Assembly (NCBI GenBank): GCA_963710865.1
Contig: CAVQBR010000002.1
Location: forward strand, 1,674,001-1,738,000
DNA: 64,000 bases
Direction: 5' to 3'
From: PRDV01 sp963710865
Lineage (GTDB): Bacteria > Babelota > Babeliae > Babelales > Babelaceae
The first letter of the stretch is position 1. Each line of letters starts with the position of its first letter. Both the position numbers and the translations under genes were made by a program. Positions 7,744 to 17,117 of the stretch are shown here, in pieces. A model generated the notes under the pieces. It made no database searches, was not told the origin of the DNA, and saw nothing but the letters and a program-made list of their open reading frames with translations.

Positions 7744-9915
7744 ATGAATTACGCACCAATGATAAAAGCTCTCTTGCTAAGCGTAGCCCTGATTGTACCT
7801 ACGCTGCACGGAATGCTAGAAGTTACTACAACTTGTGAAGAATTACCTGTGCAATTACGCCATAGGGGATACACGCCGCTGCATATCGCAGCCTATTTCG
7901 GCAACAGAGAACAGGTTGTAAGTTTAATTGCAGATGGTGCTTGCGTATATGCAAGAAGTGTTAGCGGGCATACCCCCTTACATATCGCTGCTCAACAGGG
8001 CCATGTAAGCGTAGTTGAAGCTTTGATTACTGAGCTCAAGAAAATTAAGAGCTTCGATTGCCCTTTGGCTAATCATGAAATAGCTATACATTCCCTCGTT
8101 GACATACGAGACAACTCCGATGTTACGCCACTTGCCTGCGCTGCTTCAAATGGCCATATCGATGTCATTAGATGCTTAATTGCACATGGAGCAAATATAT
8201 GCCTTGGAGACAAGCGAAGATATTTGCCATTTCATAGAGCAACCCAAATTGGTCATCTAGAAGCAATGGAGATTCTTCAGCCTAAAGATGAGTCCTCAAA
8301 CGACCAACACCTGCAGGTTTTGCATCGCGCAATACCTTGTGCCATTGAAAGCGGCAAACCTGAGGCACTTGCCTCTATTAAGCACATGATAGAAGAACGC
8401 CGTGGCTCAGGAACGGAGATAGGCACTAAATGGTACAATTGGTATAATTACCGAGGATTCACCCCCTTTTTGGATGCTGCAGCATCTGGACATGTCTCAA
8501 TGATGCACTGGTCACTTGAACACGACGATGCTCGCATTGATGAAAGGGATTCAGATGGTAACTGTGCATTGCATTTTGCTGCTCGATATGGGCACACGGC
8601 TGCCGTTGAATTTCTTCTTGAAAGAAATGCTGAACTGGTCAAGAAAAAAAATGGTACTAGGTTTCGTCCTGGAGGGACTGCACTGCATGATGCCGCAGCG
8701 GGTGGTCATCCCGAAGTCATAAAGATCTTAATTCGCAATAAAGCTGATGTAGATGCGCAAGATTCCATGGGGTGGACGCCACTCCACAGAGCGGCATACT
8801 ATGGACGCACGAAAGCTCTTCAGGAACTCATAAGCTTTGGGGCATCTCCGTCGATAGCCGATGAAAGGGGGGGTACAGCTTTACACCTAGCTGCTCTTAA
8901 TGGTCATAGAGCTTGCGTCGAGATCCTCTATCCGAAAGACCCATTGGATCCTATTCCATTGCACTATGCTGCAAGAGCCGGTCATCTTGAACTAATTAAA
9001 AGTTTACTTAGCCATGGTGCGGATATCAAGCGGCAAACGAGAAGTGGGAACGCACTCATGTTAGCTATCCAGGGCTTGCCAGCCGAGGGAACTGATGACG
9101 TTATACGCTACCTCATTGAAGATACGGAAGTAGAATTAAAGAGCTCCTGCAATTGGTTCCCTGGTGTAGTACCGGTGATCTTTTCTGCAGCAAAAATGGG
9201 GCACTACAAAGCAACGAGCCTCTTGATTAAAAAGGGAGCTTCCCTTGATACAAAACTTAGTGATGGTCGAACAGTACTGCACTGTGCTGCAGCAAATCAC
9301 GACTTAGGGATTACCAGACTGCTATTGCGATCTGGAGCTGATATGTTGTGCCCTGATAAGGCTGGAGTTACACCTCTCGATGCATTCAAACTATCTCAGC
9401 ATCAGCTACCAGCAGCTAAAACCTATTTTCAAAATCGCTCACTGTATCTTTCTGGGCAACTGCGGCCAGAAGATAACTTAGATACAGTGTTTTCTGTCGC
9501 TGCTGATTTTCTTGATATTCCGGTTCTCGAAGCACTCAGGGCTCAGTTGGGTGATCGATTGTCTACATGGCGCGATTTGTGCGGAAGGAACTTGCTCATG
9601 GTTGCAATTAATGTGAGTGATCTCGATGGCATAGACTGGCTGTTAGGCCTAAGCATATGCGATCTGAGTCACAAAGATACTAATAAACAGGACGCACTCT
9701 TGCTTGCACTGACATGCACTAGGTCTAAAAATAACACTACAAGGCTGTCATTAATCAACAAGCTCCTTGCAGCTGGGGCTGTGGTAACTGAGGGCCACCT
9801 GATTGATGAAGCAAATGGGAGCAATTCAGTAGTAGATGAACCGCTCATGAGACTGTTGGTAACGTATCGATACAGTCAGAAACCTGTACATAAGAGATTG
9901 AGTATGTTCAGATAG
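7744..9915 (+). CDS. Exported ankyrin-repeat protein, class A head (array gene 1)
   Basis: The 723-residue protein has a class A signal peptide (MNYAPMIKALLLSVALIVPT, then LHGM), the family junction LPVQLRHRGYTPLH near residue 35, and about 14 ankyrin repeats to about residue 545 (for example GHTPLHIAAQQGHVSVVEAL). The C-terminal module (about 550-723) contains YFQNRSLYLSG and FLDIPVLEAL, more degenerate ankyrin-like helices, and ends in KRLSMFR. The repeat around residues 395-410 is shortened by about seven residues (LYPKDPLDPIPLHYAA) compared with its neighbours. It is the first of twenty same-strand paralogs. The ATG follows AGGAAAAG. Ankyrin repeats bind protein partners. Export and action on host proteins are inferred from the signal peptide. 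Confidence 0.9.
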   Translation: MNYAPMIKALLLSVALIVPTLHGMLEVTTTCEELPVQLRHRGYTPLHIAAYFGNREQVVSLIADGACVYARSVSGHTPLHIAAQQGHVSVVEALITELKKIKSFDCPLANHEIAIHSLVDIRDNSDVTPLACAASNGHIDVIRCLIAHGANICLGDKRRYLPFHRATQIGHLEAMEILQPKDESSNDQHLQVLHRAIPCAIESGKPEALASIKHMIEERRGSGTEIGTKWYNWYNYRGFTPFLDAAASGHVSMMHWSLEHDDARIDERDSDGNCALHFAARYGHTAAVEFLLERNAELVKKKNGTRFRPGGTALHDAAAGGHPEVIKILIRNKADVDAQDSMGWTPLHRAAYYGRTKALQELISFGASPSIADERGGTALHLAALNGHRACVEILYPKDPLDPIPLHYAARAGHLELIKSLLSHGADIKRQTRSGNALMLAIQGLPAEGTDDVIRYLIEDTEVELKSSCNWFPGVVPVIFSAAKMGHYKATSLLIKKGASLDTKLSDGRTVLHCAAANHDLGITRLLLRSGADMLCPDKAGVTPLDAFKLSQHQLPAAKTYFQNRSLYLSGQLRPEDNLDTVFSVAADFLDIPVLEALRAQLGDRLSTWRDLCGRNLLMVAINVSDLDGIDWLLGLSICDLSHKDTNKQDALLLALTCTRSKNNTTRLSLINKLLAAGAVVTEGHLIDEANGSNSVVDEPLMRLLVTYRYSQKPVHKRLSMFR

Positions 9916-10040
9916 TAGCTACGAACACGGTCGAATTCTTTAAAAGAGTCGTGGGATTCCGCTAGTGGGTAAAAACATCAACATGGACTCACTAGTTTGA
10001 GAGATCATGCAACAGATTTTTCTTCACAAAAAGAATTTAT
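9916..10040. repeat. Class A intergenic repeat, copy 1
   Basis: The stretch from TAGCTACGAACA through GACTCACTAG and GAGAGATCAT to CAACAGATTTTTCTT recurs between array genes 1/2, 2/3, 3/4 and 4/5, so each gene was duplicated together with its downstream spacer. No gene is seen in it. Confidence 0.75.
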
Positions 10041-10088
10041 TTGTCACGATTAAAATTAAAGAATTTTCAAATTAATTTAGGAGAAGAA

Positions 10089-12275
10089 ATGGATTACCTA
10101 CCAATGATAAAAGCTCTCTTGCTAAGCGTAACCCTGATTGTACCTACGCTGCACGGGATGCTAGAAGTTACTGCAACGAGTGAAGAATTACCGGTACAAC
10201 TGCGCCATAGGGGATACACGCCGCTGCATATTGCAGCCTATTTCGGTCGAGTTGATACAATTGCAGATTTAATTGCAGCAGCTGGTCCAGAAGCAGATGC
10301 TTTAGTACATGCAAAAAATTGTAGTGGCTCTACACCATTACATGTAGCTGCAGAACAAGGTCATAGAGGAGCAGTTGAAGTCTTGATCGCCAATGATCGA
10401 TCCAAAGATCCATCCTTAGTAGACATACAAGATACTGCGGGCCTGACTGCCCTTGCTTGTGCTGCCAAAAATGGTCATACCGATGTCATTAGATGCTTAA
10501 TTGCACATGGCGCGAAAATAGACCAAACCGCCAAGAGAGGCCATCGGCCATTTCAGATAGCTGCGCAAAATGGTCATCTAGAAGCTATGAAGATTCTTCA
10601 GCCTGACGAGTGCTCTTTCTCCCCAAAATGTCTATTCATGACTCTCTATCTTGCTACGATACCTTGCGCCATCGAAAGCGGCAAACCTGAGGTACTTGCC
10701 TCTCTTAAGCAAATGATAGAAGAACGTCGTGACCCAGAAACGTCAGGTAGCAAATGGTACGATTGCAATAAATGGTACAATTCCGGAGGAGTTACCCCCT
10801 TGTTGCTTGCTGCATCATACGGCCATGTCCCATTGATGCAGTGGTCCCTTGAAGAAGACGGTGCTCGCATTGACGAAATAGACATGTATGGCAATTGTGC
10901 ATTGCATTTTGCTGCTCGATATGGGCATGTGAATGCAGTTCAATTTCTTCTTGAAAGAAATGCTGAACTGGTCAAGATCAAAAGTGATGCTAATACTTGT
11001 GAAAAGACTGCTCTGCATGAGGCCTCAGAGGGTGGTCATAGGAAAGTTGTAGATCTTTTACTTCAATATAATGCAGAAATAGACGCACAAGATATCACGA
11101 GGTGGACACCACTACATAAGGCCGCATGCAACGGGCACACACGAGCTCTCCAACAACTTATACTCTCCGGGGCATCTGTTACGATAACCAATATAGTGGG
11201 GAGTACAGGTTTACATCTAGCTGCTGCTTATGGCAAGAAAGACTGTGTCGAGGTCCTCTTAGAATCAAAAGCTGCTATTGAGGCGAAAGACTTGATGAAT
11301 CGCACCCCACTGCTACGTGCAGCAGAAGCTGGTCATCTTGCGGTAATTAAATGTTTGCTTCGCCATGGCGCAGATATCAAGCAGCAAGCATATGATGGGA
11401 ACGCACTCATGCTAGCAGCCAGGGGCAATCACAGTGAAGTTATGGAGTTCCTCATTAAGAATACGGAAGTAGAATTAACAAGTTGTTGCACACAGTTCCC
11501 TGGTATAGTACCCATTATCTTTTCTGCAGCAAAAAGGGGGCACTACAAAGCAATGAGCATTTTGATGAAAATGGGCAGTTCTCTTGATGCACAGCTCCTT
11601 GACGGTCGGACAGTACTGCATTGTGCGACTGAAAGTTGCCAGCAGGGCATTCATAACCGTGGAGTTGTCCGACTATTATTGCGAGCTGGAGCTAACATGC
11701 TGTGCCCTGATAATACAGGAGTTACACCTCTCGATGCATTACAACTATCTCAGTATCAGCTACCAGCAGCTACAAACTATTTTCAAAATCGCGCATTGTA
11801 TCTTTCTGGGAAGCTGAGGCCAGAAGATAACTTAGATACAGTGTTTTCTGTCGCTGCGGAATTTCTTGATATTCCCGTTCTTGAAGCGCTCAAGGATCAA
11901 CTGGGAGATCGGTTGATTCAGTGGCGGTATTGGACTGGAGAACAAAAAAACCTGCTCATGGTTGCAATCACAATGCATGATCTTGATGGCATGGACTGGC
12001 TTTTAGATCGGAAGATATGCGACATGAGCCACAAAGATATTAATGGGCACGATGTGCTATCGATTGCAATGGACAGCACTAGGTCTAAAAATAATCCTAC
12101 AAGGCTATCCTTAATCAACAAGCTCCTTGCAGCTGGGGCTGTGGTAACTGAGCGCCATCTGATTGATGAAGCAAACAGGAGCACTTCAAAAGTAGATGAA
12201 CTGCTCATGAGACTCCTGGTAACGTATCGATACAGCCAGCAACCTGTACATAAGAGATTGAGTATGTTCAGATAA
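10089..12275 (+). CDS. Exported ankyrin-repeat protein, class A head (array gene 2)
   Basis: I start this 728-residue protein at ATG 10089, directly after TTTAGGAGAAGAA, rather than at an in-frame TTG 16 codons upstream that falls inside the conserved untranslated leader. The class A signal peptide (MDYLPMIKALLLSVTLIVPT) is followed by RHRGYTPLHIAAYFGRVDTI, about 14 ankyrin repeats and the C-terminal module ending KRLSMFR. It forms a close trio with the next two genes: the first 150 residues (AAAGPEADALVHAKNCSGST) and the last 250 are nearly the same. Its middle block (KWYDCNKWYNSGGVTPLLLA, then LEEDGARIDEIDMYGNCAL) is shared with the class B-headed gene at 34256. The -10 is weakened to CACGAT. 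Confidence 0.9.
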   Translation: MDYLPMIKALLLSVTLIVPTLHGMLEVTATSEELPVQLRHRGYTPLHIAAYFGRVDTIADLIAAAGPEADALVHAKNCSGSTPLHVAAEQGHRGAVEVLIANDRSKDPSLVDIQDTAGLTALACAAKNGHTDVIRCLIAHGAKIDQTAKRGHRPFQIAAQNGHLEAMKILQPDECSFSPKCLFMTLYLATIPCAIESGKPEVLASLKQMIEERRDPETSGSKWYDCNKWYNSGGVTPLLLAASYGHVPLMQWSLEEDGARIDEIDMYGNCALHFAARYGHVNAVQFLLERNAELVKIKSDANTCEKTALHEASEGGHRKVVDLLLQYNAEIDAQDITRWTPLHKAACNGHTRALQQLILSGASVTITNIVGSTGLHLAAAYGKKDCVEVLLESKAAIEAKDLMNRTPLLRAAEAGHLAVIKCLLRHGADIKQQAYDGNALMLAARGNHSEVMEFLIKNTEVELTSCCTQFPGIVPIIFSAAKRGHYKAMSILMKMGSSLDAQLLDGRTVLHCATESCQQGIHNRGVVRLLLRAGANMLCPDNTGVTPLDALQLSQYQLPAATNYFQNRALYLSGKLRPEDNLDTVFSVAAEFLDIPVLEALKDQLGDRLIQWRYWTGEQKNLLMVAITMHDLDGMDWLLDRKICDMSHKDINGHDVLSIAMDSTRSKNNPTRLSLINKLLAAGAVVTERHLIDEANRSTSKVDELLMRLLVTYRYSQQPVHKRLSMFR

Positions 12276-12388
12276 CTAGTAGCTACGAACAAGGTGGACT
12301 TCTTTAAGAGTTCTGCTAGTTGAAGTAAAAAACATCAACATGGACTCACTAGATTGAGAGATCATGCAACAGATTTTTCGTTACAAAT
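12276..12388. repeat. Class A intergenic repeat, copy 2
   Basis: Second copy of the spacer seen at 9916-10040, with a small deletion in the promoter part (AAGAATT missing after TTACAAA). No gene is seen. Confidence 0.7.
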
Positions 12389-12436
12389 TTGTTACGATTA
12401 AAATTAAAGAATTTTCAAATAACTGGAGGATACGAA

Positions 12437-14620
12437 ATGAATTATCTACCAATGATAAAAGCTCTCTCGCTAAGCATAGCCCTGATTGTACCAACGCTGC
12501 ACGGGATGCTAGAAGTTACTGCAACTAGTGAAGAATTACCGGTACAACTGCGCCATAGGGGATACACGCCGCTGCATATTGCAGCCTATTTCGGTCGAGT
12601 TGATACAATTGCAGATTTAATTGCAGCAGCTGGTCAAGAAGCAGATGCTTTAATACACGCAAAAAATTGTAGTGGCTCTACACCATTACATGTAGCTGCA
12701 GAACAGGGTCATAGAGGAGCAGTTGAAGTCTTGATCGCCAATGATCGATCCAAAGATCCATCCTTAGTAGACATACAAGATACTACGGGCCTGACTGCCC
12801 TTGCTTGTGCTGCCAAAAATGGTCATATCGATGTCATTAGATGCTTAATTGCACATGGTGCAGATATAAGCCTTGGAGACAAGCCTGGAAGTTTGCCATT
12901 TTATAGAGCAACACAAATTGGTCATCTAGAAGCCATGGAGATTCTTCAGCCCGATGAGAAGCACCCGGAACATAACTTGCTGCTTTTGCATCTCGCAATA
13001 GCTCACGCCATTGAAAGTGGCAAACCTGAGGCACTTGCCTTTATAAAGCGCTTGATAGAAGAACGCCGTGGTCCAGGAACGGAGTCCGGCAGTAAATGGT
13101 ACAATTGCTGTAAGTATTACTATCGCCGAGGAGTTACCCCTTTGTTGAATGCTGCAGCATCTGGACAGGTCGCAATGATGCAATGGGCTCTTGAATGCGA
13201 CGATGCTCGCATTGACGAAATAGATTCTGATGGTAATTGTGCATTGCATTTTGCTGCTCGATACGGGCATACGGATGCCGTTCAATTCCTTCTTGAAAGA
13301 AACGCCGAACTGGTCAAGATCAAAAATGGTACTGAGACTTGTCCTGAACGGACTGCGCTGCATGATGCCGCAGAGGGTGGTCATCTCGAAGTCATATTTC
13401 AGCTCTTATTTCGCTATAACGCAGAAGTAGACTCGAAAGATGCCTTGGGGCGGACTCCACTCCTGAGGGCAGCAAGTAATGGGCACACACGAGCTCTTCA
13501 ACTACTCATAGGCTTTGAGGCGTCTCCGGCGATAGCCGATGAAATGGAGAATACAGCTTTACACTTAGCTGCTCTTCATGGTCATAGAGTTTGCATTGAA
13601 GTGCTCTTAGCCGCAGGATCCGATATTGAGGCGAAAGACTTGATGAATCGCACCCCACTGCTACGTGCAGCAGAAGCTGGTCATCTTGCGGTAATTAAAT
13701 GTTTGCTTCGCCATGGCGCAGATATCAAGCAACAAGCAATTACTGGGAACGCACTCATGCTAGCAGCCATGGGCAATCACGGTGAAGTTATGGAGTTTCT
13801 CGTTAAAAATACTGAAGTAGAATTAACAAGTTGTTGCACACAGTTCCCTGGCATTGTACCCATCATCTTTTCTGCAGCGAAAATGGGGCACTACAAAGCA
13901 ACGAGCATTTTGATGAAAATGAGCAGTTCTCTTGAAGCACAGCTCCTTGACGGTCGAACAGTTCTGCATTGTGCTACTGAAAGTTGCCAGCAGAGCCTTC
14001 ATAACCGTGGGGTTGTCAGACTATTATTGCGAGCTGGAGCTAATATGCTGTGCCCTGATAATACAGGAGTTACTCCTCTCGATGCCTTACAACTATCTCA
14101 GCATCAGCTACCAGCAGCTAAAAACTATTTTCAAAATCGCGCATTGTATCTTTCTGGCAAGCTGAGGCCAGAAGATAATATTGATTCCGTTTTTAACGTA
14201 GCTGCGGATTTTCTTGATATTCCCGTTCTTGAAGCGCTTAAGGATCAACTAGGAGATCGGTTGATTCAGTGGCGAGATTGGACTGGAGAAAAAAACTTGC
14301 TCATGGTTGCAATCACAATGCATGATCTTGATGGCATGGACTGGCTTTTAGATCGGAAGATATGCGATATGAGTCACAAAGATATTAATGGGCACGATGC
14401 GCTATCAATTGCGATGGACAGCACTAGGTCTAAAAATAATCCTACAAGGCTGTCCTTAATCAACGAGCTCCTTGCAGCTGGGGCTGTGGTAACTGAGGGC
14501 CATCTGATTGATGAAGCAAATAGGAGCACTTCAGAAGTAGATGAACTGCTCATGAGACTCCTGGTAACGTATCGATACAGCCAACAACCTGTAGATAAGA
14601 GATTGAGTATGTTCAGATAG
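12437..14620 (+). CDS. Exported ankyrin-repeat protein, class A head (array gene 3)
   Basis: The protein (727 aa from ATG 12437, preceded by TGGAGGATACGAA) is almost identical to the previous gene over the first 150 residues and the C-terminal third. It diverges in the middle, where residues about 155-330 (SLGDKPGSLPFYRATQIGHL) match the next gene instead. The signal peptide is MNYLPMIKALSLSIALIVPT. Ankyrin repeats include one with a one-residue insertion (LLFRYNAEVDSKDALGRTPL) and a block GFEASPAIADEMENTALHLA shared with the gene at 34256. The tail is DKRLSMFR. The patchwork of similarities suggests exchange between neighbours after duplication. An upstream TTG in frame at 12389 lies in the shared leader and is not used. 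Confidence 0.9.
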   Translation: MNYLPMIKALSLSIALIVPTLHGMLEVTATSEELPVQLRHRGYTPLHIAAYFGRVDTIADLIAAAGQEADALIHAKNCSGSTPLHVAAEQGHRGAVEVLIANDRSKDPSLVDIQDTTGLTALACAAKNGHIDVIRCLIAHGADISLGDKPGSLPFYRATQIGHLEAMEILQPDEKHPEHNLLLLHLAIAHAIESGKPEALAFIKRLIEERRGPGTESGSKWYNCCKYYYRRGVTPLLNAAASGQVAMMQWALECDDARIDEIDSDGNCALHFAARYGHTDAVQFLLERNAELVKIKNGTETCPERTALHDAAEGGHLEVIFQLLFRYNAEVDSKDALGRTPLLRAASNGHTRALQLLIGFEASPAIADEMENTALHLAALHGHRVCIEVLLAAGSDIEAKDLMNRTPLLRAAEAGHLAVIKCLLRHGADIKQQAITGNALMLAAMGNHGEVMEFLVKNTEVELTSCCTQFPGIVPIIFSAAKMGHYKATSILMKMSSSLEAQLLDGRTVLHCATESCQQSLHNRGVVRLLLRAGANMLCPDNTGVTPLDALQLSQHQLPAAKNYFQNRALYLSGKLRPEDNIDSVFNVAADFLDIPVLEALKDQLGDRLIQWRDWTGEKNLLMVAITMHDLDGMDWLLDRKICDMSHKDINGHDALSIAMDSTRSKNNPTRLSLINELLAAGAVVTEGHLIDEANRSTSEVDELLMRLLVTYRYSQQPVDKRLSMFR

Positions 14621-14733
14621 TAGCTACGAACAAGGTCGAATTCTTTAAGAGTTCTGCTAGTGGAAGTAAAAACATCAACGAAGACTCACTAGATTGAGAG
14701 ATCATCCAACAGATTTTTCTTAGTAAATAGAAT
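14621..14733. repeat. Class A intergenic repeat, copy 3
   Basis: Third copy of the class A spacer, closest to the fourth copy at 16954-17070 (both have GAAGACTCACTAG and TTCTTAGTAAATAGAATT). No gene is seen. Confidence 0.7.
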
Positions 14734-14781
14734 TTGTTGCGATTACAATCAAAAAACTTTCAAATAACAGAAAGAAAAGAA

Positions 14782-16953
14782 ATGAATTATCTATCAATGA
14801 TAAAAGCTCTCTCGCTCAGCATAGCCCTGATTGTACCCACGCTGCACGGGATGCTAGAAGTTGCTGTAACGAGTGAAGAATTGCCCGTACAATTGCGCCA
14901 CAGGGGGTACACACCGCTGCATATAGCAGCCTATTTCGGTCGAGCTGATACAATTGCAGAGTTAATTGCAGCAGCTGGTCGAGAAGCAGATGCTTTAGTA
15001 CATGCAAAAAATTGTAGCGGCGCTACACCATTACATATAGCTGCAGAGCAAGGTCATGTGGGAGTAGTTGAAATCTTGCTCGCGAATTCTCCCTCTGATC
15101 CATCCTTAGTAGACATACAAGATACTGCGGGCCTGACTCCCCTTGCTTGTGCGGCCAAAAATGGTCATATCGATGTCATTAGATGCTTAATTGCACATGG
15201 TGCAAATATAAGCCTTGGCGACAAGCGTGGAAATTTGCCATTTTATAGAGCAACCCAAATTGGTCATCTAGAAGCCATGGATATTCTTCAGCCCAATGAG
15301 AAGCACCCGGAACATAACTTGCTGGTTTTGCATCTCGCAATAGCTCATGCCATTGAAAGTGGCAAACCTGAGGCACTTGCCCTTGTAAAGCGCATGATAG
15401 AAGAACGCCGTGGCCCAGGAACGGAGTCCGGCAGTAAATGGTACAATTGCTGTATGTTTTACAATCACCGAGGATTTACCCCCTTGTTGAATGCTGCAGC
15501 ATCTGGACAGGTTGCAATGATACAATGGTCTCTTGAATGCGATGATGCTCGCATTGATGAAATAGATTCTAAGGGTAATTGTGCATTGCATTTTGCTGCT
15601 CGATACGGGCATACGGATGCCGTTAAATTCCTTCTTGAAAGAAACGCCGAACTGGTCAAGATCAAAAATGATGCTAATACTTGTGAAAAGACCGCTCTGC
15701 ATGAGGCCGCAGAGGGTGGTCATCTCGAAGTCATAAAGCTCTTACTTCAATTTAAGGCAGAAGTAGACGCGCAAGATCGATGGGGTTCGACGGCACTTCA
15801 TATCGCCGCAGAAACAGGGCATGCGGGCGTTCTTGAACAACTCATAGCATCTGGGGCATCTCTTTCGATAGCTGATGAAAGAGGGCGTACGTCATTGCAC
15901 AGAGCGGCATCAGCCGGTCAAAAAGACTGTGTTGAGCTTTTATTAGCAGCAAAAGCTGATATTGAGGCAAAAGATGGGTTGAAGCGCACTCCATTGCTTA
16001 GCGCCGCAGAAGAAGGCCATCTTGAACTAATTAAATGTTTACTGCGCCATGGTGCGGATATCAAGCAGCAAACGAATAGTGGAAACGCACTTATGATAGC
16101 TACCAAGGGCAATCACATAGAAGTTATGCAGTACCTCCTCGATAATACGAAAATAGAATTAACAAGTTGTAGCAATTGGTTCCCTGGTGTAGCACCGGTC
16201 ATCTTTTCTGCAGCAAGCGGTGGGCACTACAAAGCATCGAGCCTCTTGATTAAAAAGGGAGCGGCTCTTGATACAAGACTCAGTGATGGTCGAACAGTTC
16301 TGCATTGTGCGGCAGAAAATTACCAGCGTAGCTTTCATAACTCAGGGGTTGTCAGGCTGTTATTGCGAGCTGGAGCTGACATGCTCTGCCTTGATAACGC
16401 AGGACTTGCACCTCTCGATGGATTACAACTATCTCAGCATCAGCTACCAGCAGCTAAAAATTATTTTCAAAATCGCGCAGTGTATCTTTCTGGCAAGCTG
16501 AGGCCAGAAGATAATCTTAATTCCGTTTTTAACGTAGCTGCGGATTTTCTTGATATTCCCGTTCTTGAGGCCCTTAAGGATCAACTAGGAGATCGGTTGA
16601 TTCAGTGGCGAGATTGGACTGGAGAAAAAAACTTGCTCATGGTTGCAATCACAATGCATGATCTTGATGGCATGGACTGGCTTTTAGATCGGAAGATATG
16701 CGATATGAGTCACAAAGATATTAATGGGCACGATGTGCTATTGATTGCGATGGACAGCACTAGGTCTAAAAATAATCCTACAAGGCTGTCCTTAATCAAC
16801 GAGCTCCTTGCAGCTGGGGCTGTGGTAACTGAGCGCCATCTGATTGATGAAGCAAATAGGAGCACTTCAGAAGTAGATGAACTGCTCATGAGACTCCTGG
16901 TAACGTATCGATACGGCCGGCAACCTCATAAGAGATTGAGTATGTTTAGATAG
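14782..16953 (+). CDS. Exported ankyrin-repeat protein, class A head (array gene 4)
   Basis: The 723-residue protein starts at ATG 14782 with a weaker ribosome site (AAAGAAAAGAA). The signal peptide is MNYLSMIKALSLSIALIVPT. Residues about 150-310 follow the previous gene (SLGDKRGNLPFYRATQIGHL) while repeats after about 315 are its own (DRWGSTALHIAAETGHAGVL, then DGLKRTPLLSAAEEGHLELI), and the C-terminal module returns to near identity with genes 2 and 3. The tail is slightly shortened (RYGRQPHKRLSMFR). About 14 ankyrin repeats are visible. The three-part pattern of shared and private blocks is the clearest case of mosaic structure within class A. Confidence 0.9.
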   Translation: MNYLSMIKALSLSIALIVPTLHGMLEVAVTSEELPVQLRHRGYTPLHIAAYFGRADTIAELIAAAGREADALVHAKNCSGATPLHIAAEQGHVGVVEILLANSPSDPSLVDIQDTAGLTPLACAAKNGHIDVIRCLIAHGANISLGDKRGNLPFYRATQIGHLEAMDILQPNEKHPEHNLLVLHLAIAHAIESGKPEALALVKRMIEERRGPGTESGSKWYNCCMFYNHRGFTPLLNAAASGQVAMIQWSLECDDARIDEIDSKGNCALHFAARYGHTDAVKFLLERNAELVKIKNDANTCEKTALHEAAEGGHLEVIKLLLQFKAEVDAQDRWGSTALHIAAETGHAGVLEQLIASGASLSIADERGRTSLHRAASAGQKDCVELLLAAKADIEAKDGLKRTPLLSAAEEGHLELIKCLLRHGADIKQQTNSGNALMIATKGNHIEVMQYLLDNTKIELTSCSNWFPGVAPVIFSAASGGHYKASSLLIKKGAALDTRLSDGRTVLHCAAENYQRSFHNSGVVRLLLRAGADMLCLDNAGLAPLDGLQLSQHQLPAAKNYFQNRAVYLSGKLRPEDNLNSVFNVAADFLDIPVLEALKDQLGDRLIQWRDWTGEKNLLMVAITMHDLDGMDWLLDRKICDMSHKDINGHDVLLIAMDSTRSKNNPTRLSLINELLAAGAVVTERHLIDEANRSTSEVDELLMRLLVTYRYGRQPHKRLSMFR

Positions 16954-17070
16954 CAGCTATGAACAAGGTCGAATTCTTTAAGAGTTCTGCTAGTGGAAGT
17001 AAAAACATCAATGAAGACTCACTAGATTGAGAGATCATCCAACAGATTTTTCTTAGTAAATAGAATTCAT
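16954..17070. repeat. Class A intergenic repeat, copy 4
   Basis: Fourth copy of the class A spacer, followed by the shared AT-rich leader of array gene 5. No gene is seen. Confidence 0.7.
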
Positions 17071-17117
17071 TTGTTACGATTACAATTAAAGAATTTTCAA
17101 TTAACTCGGGAGAAGAA

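Noticed and set aside
10041..10088. Upstream TTG starts in frame with class A genes (10041, 12389, 14734)
   Set aside because: These fall in the conserved untranslated leader between promoter and ribosome site; the ATG after AGGAGAAG or its equivalent gives a clean signal peptide in every paralog.
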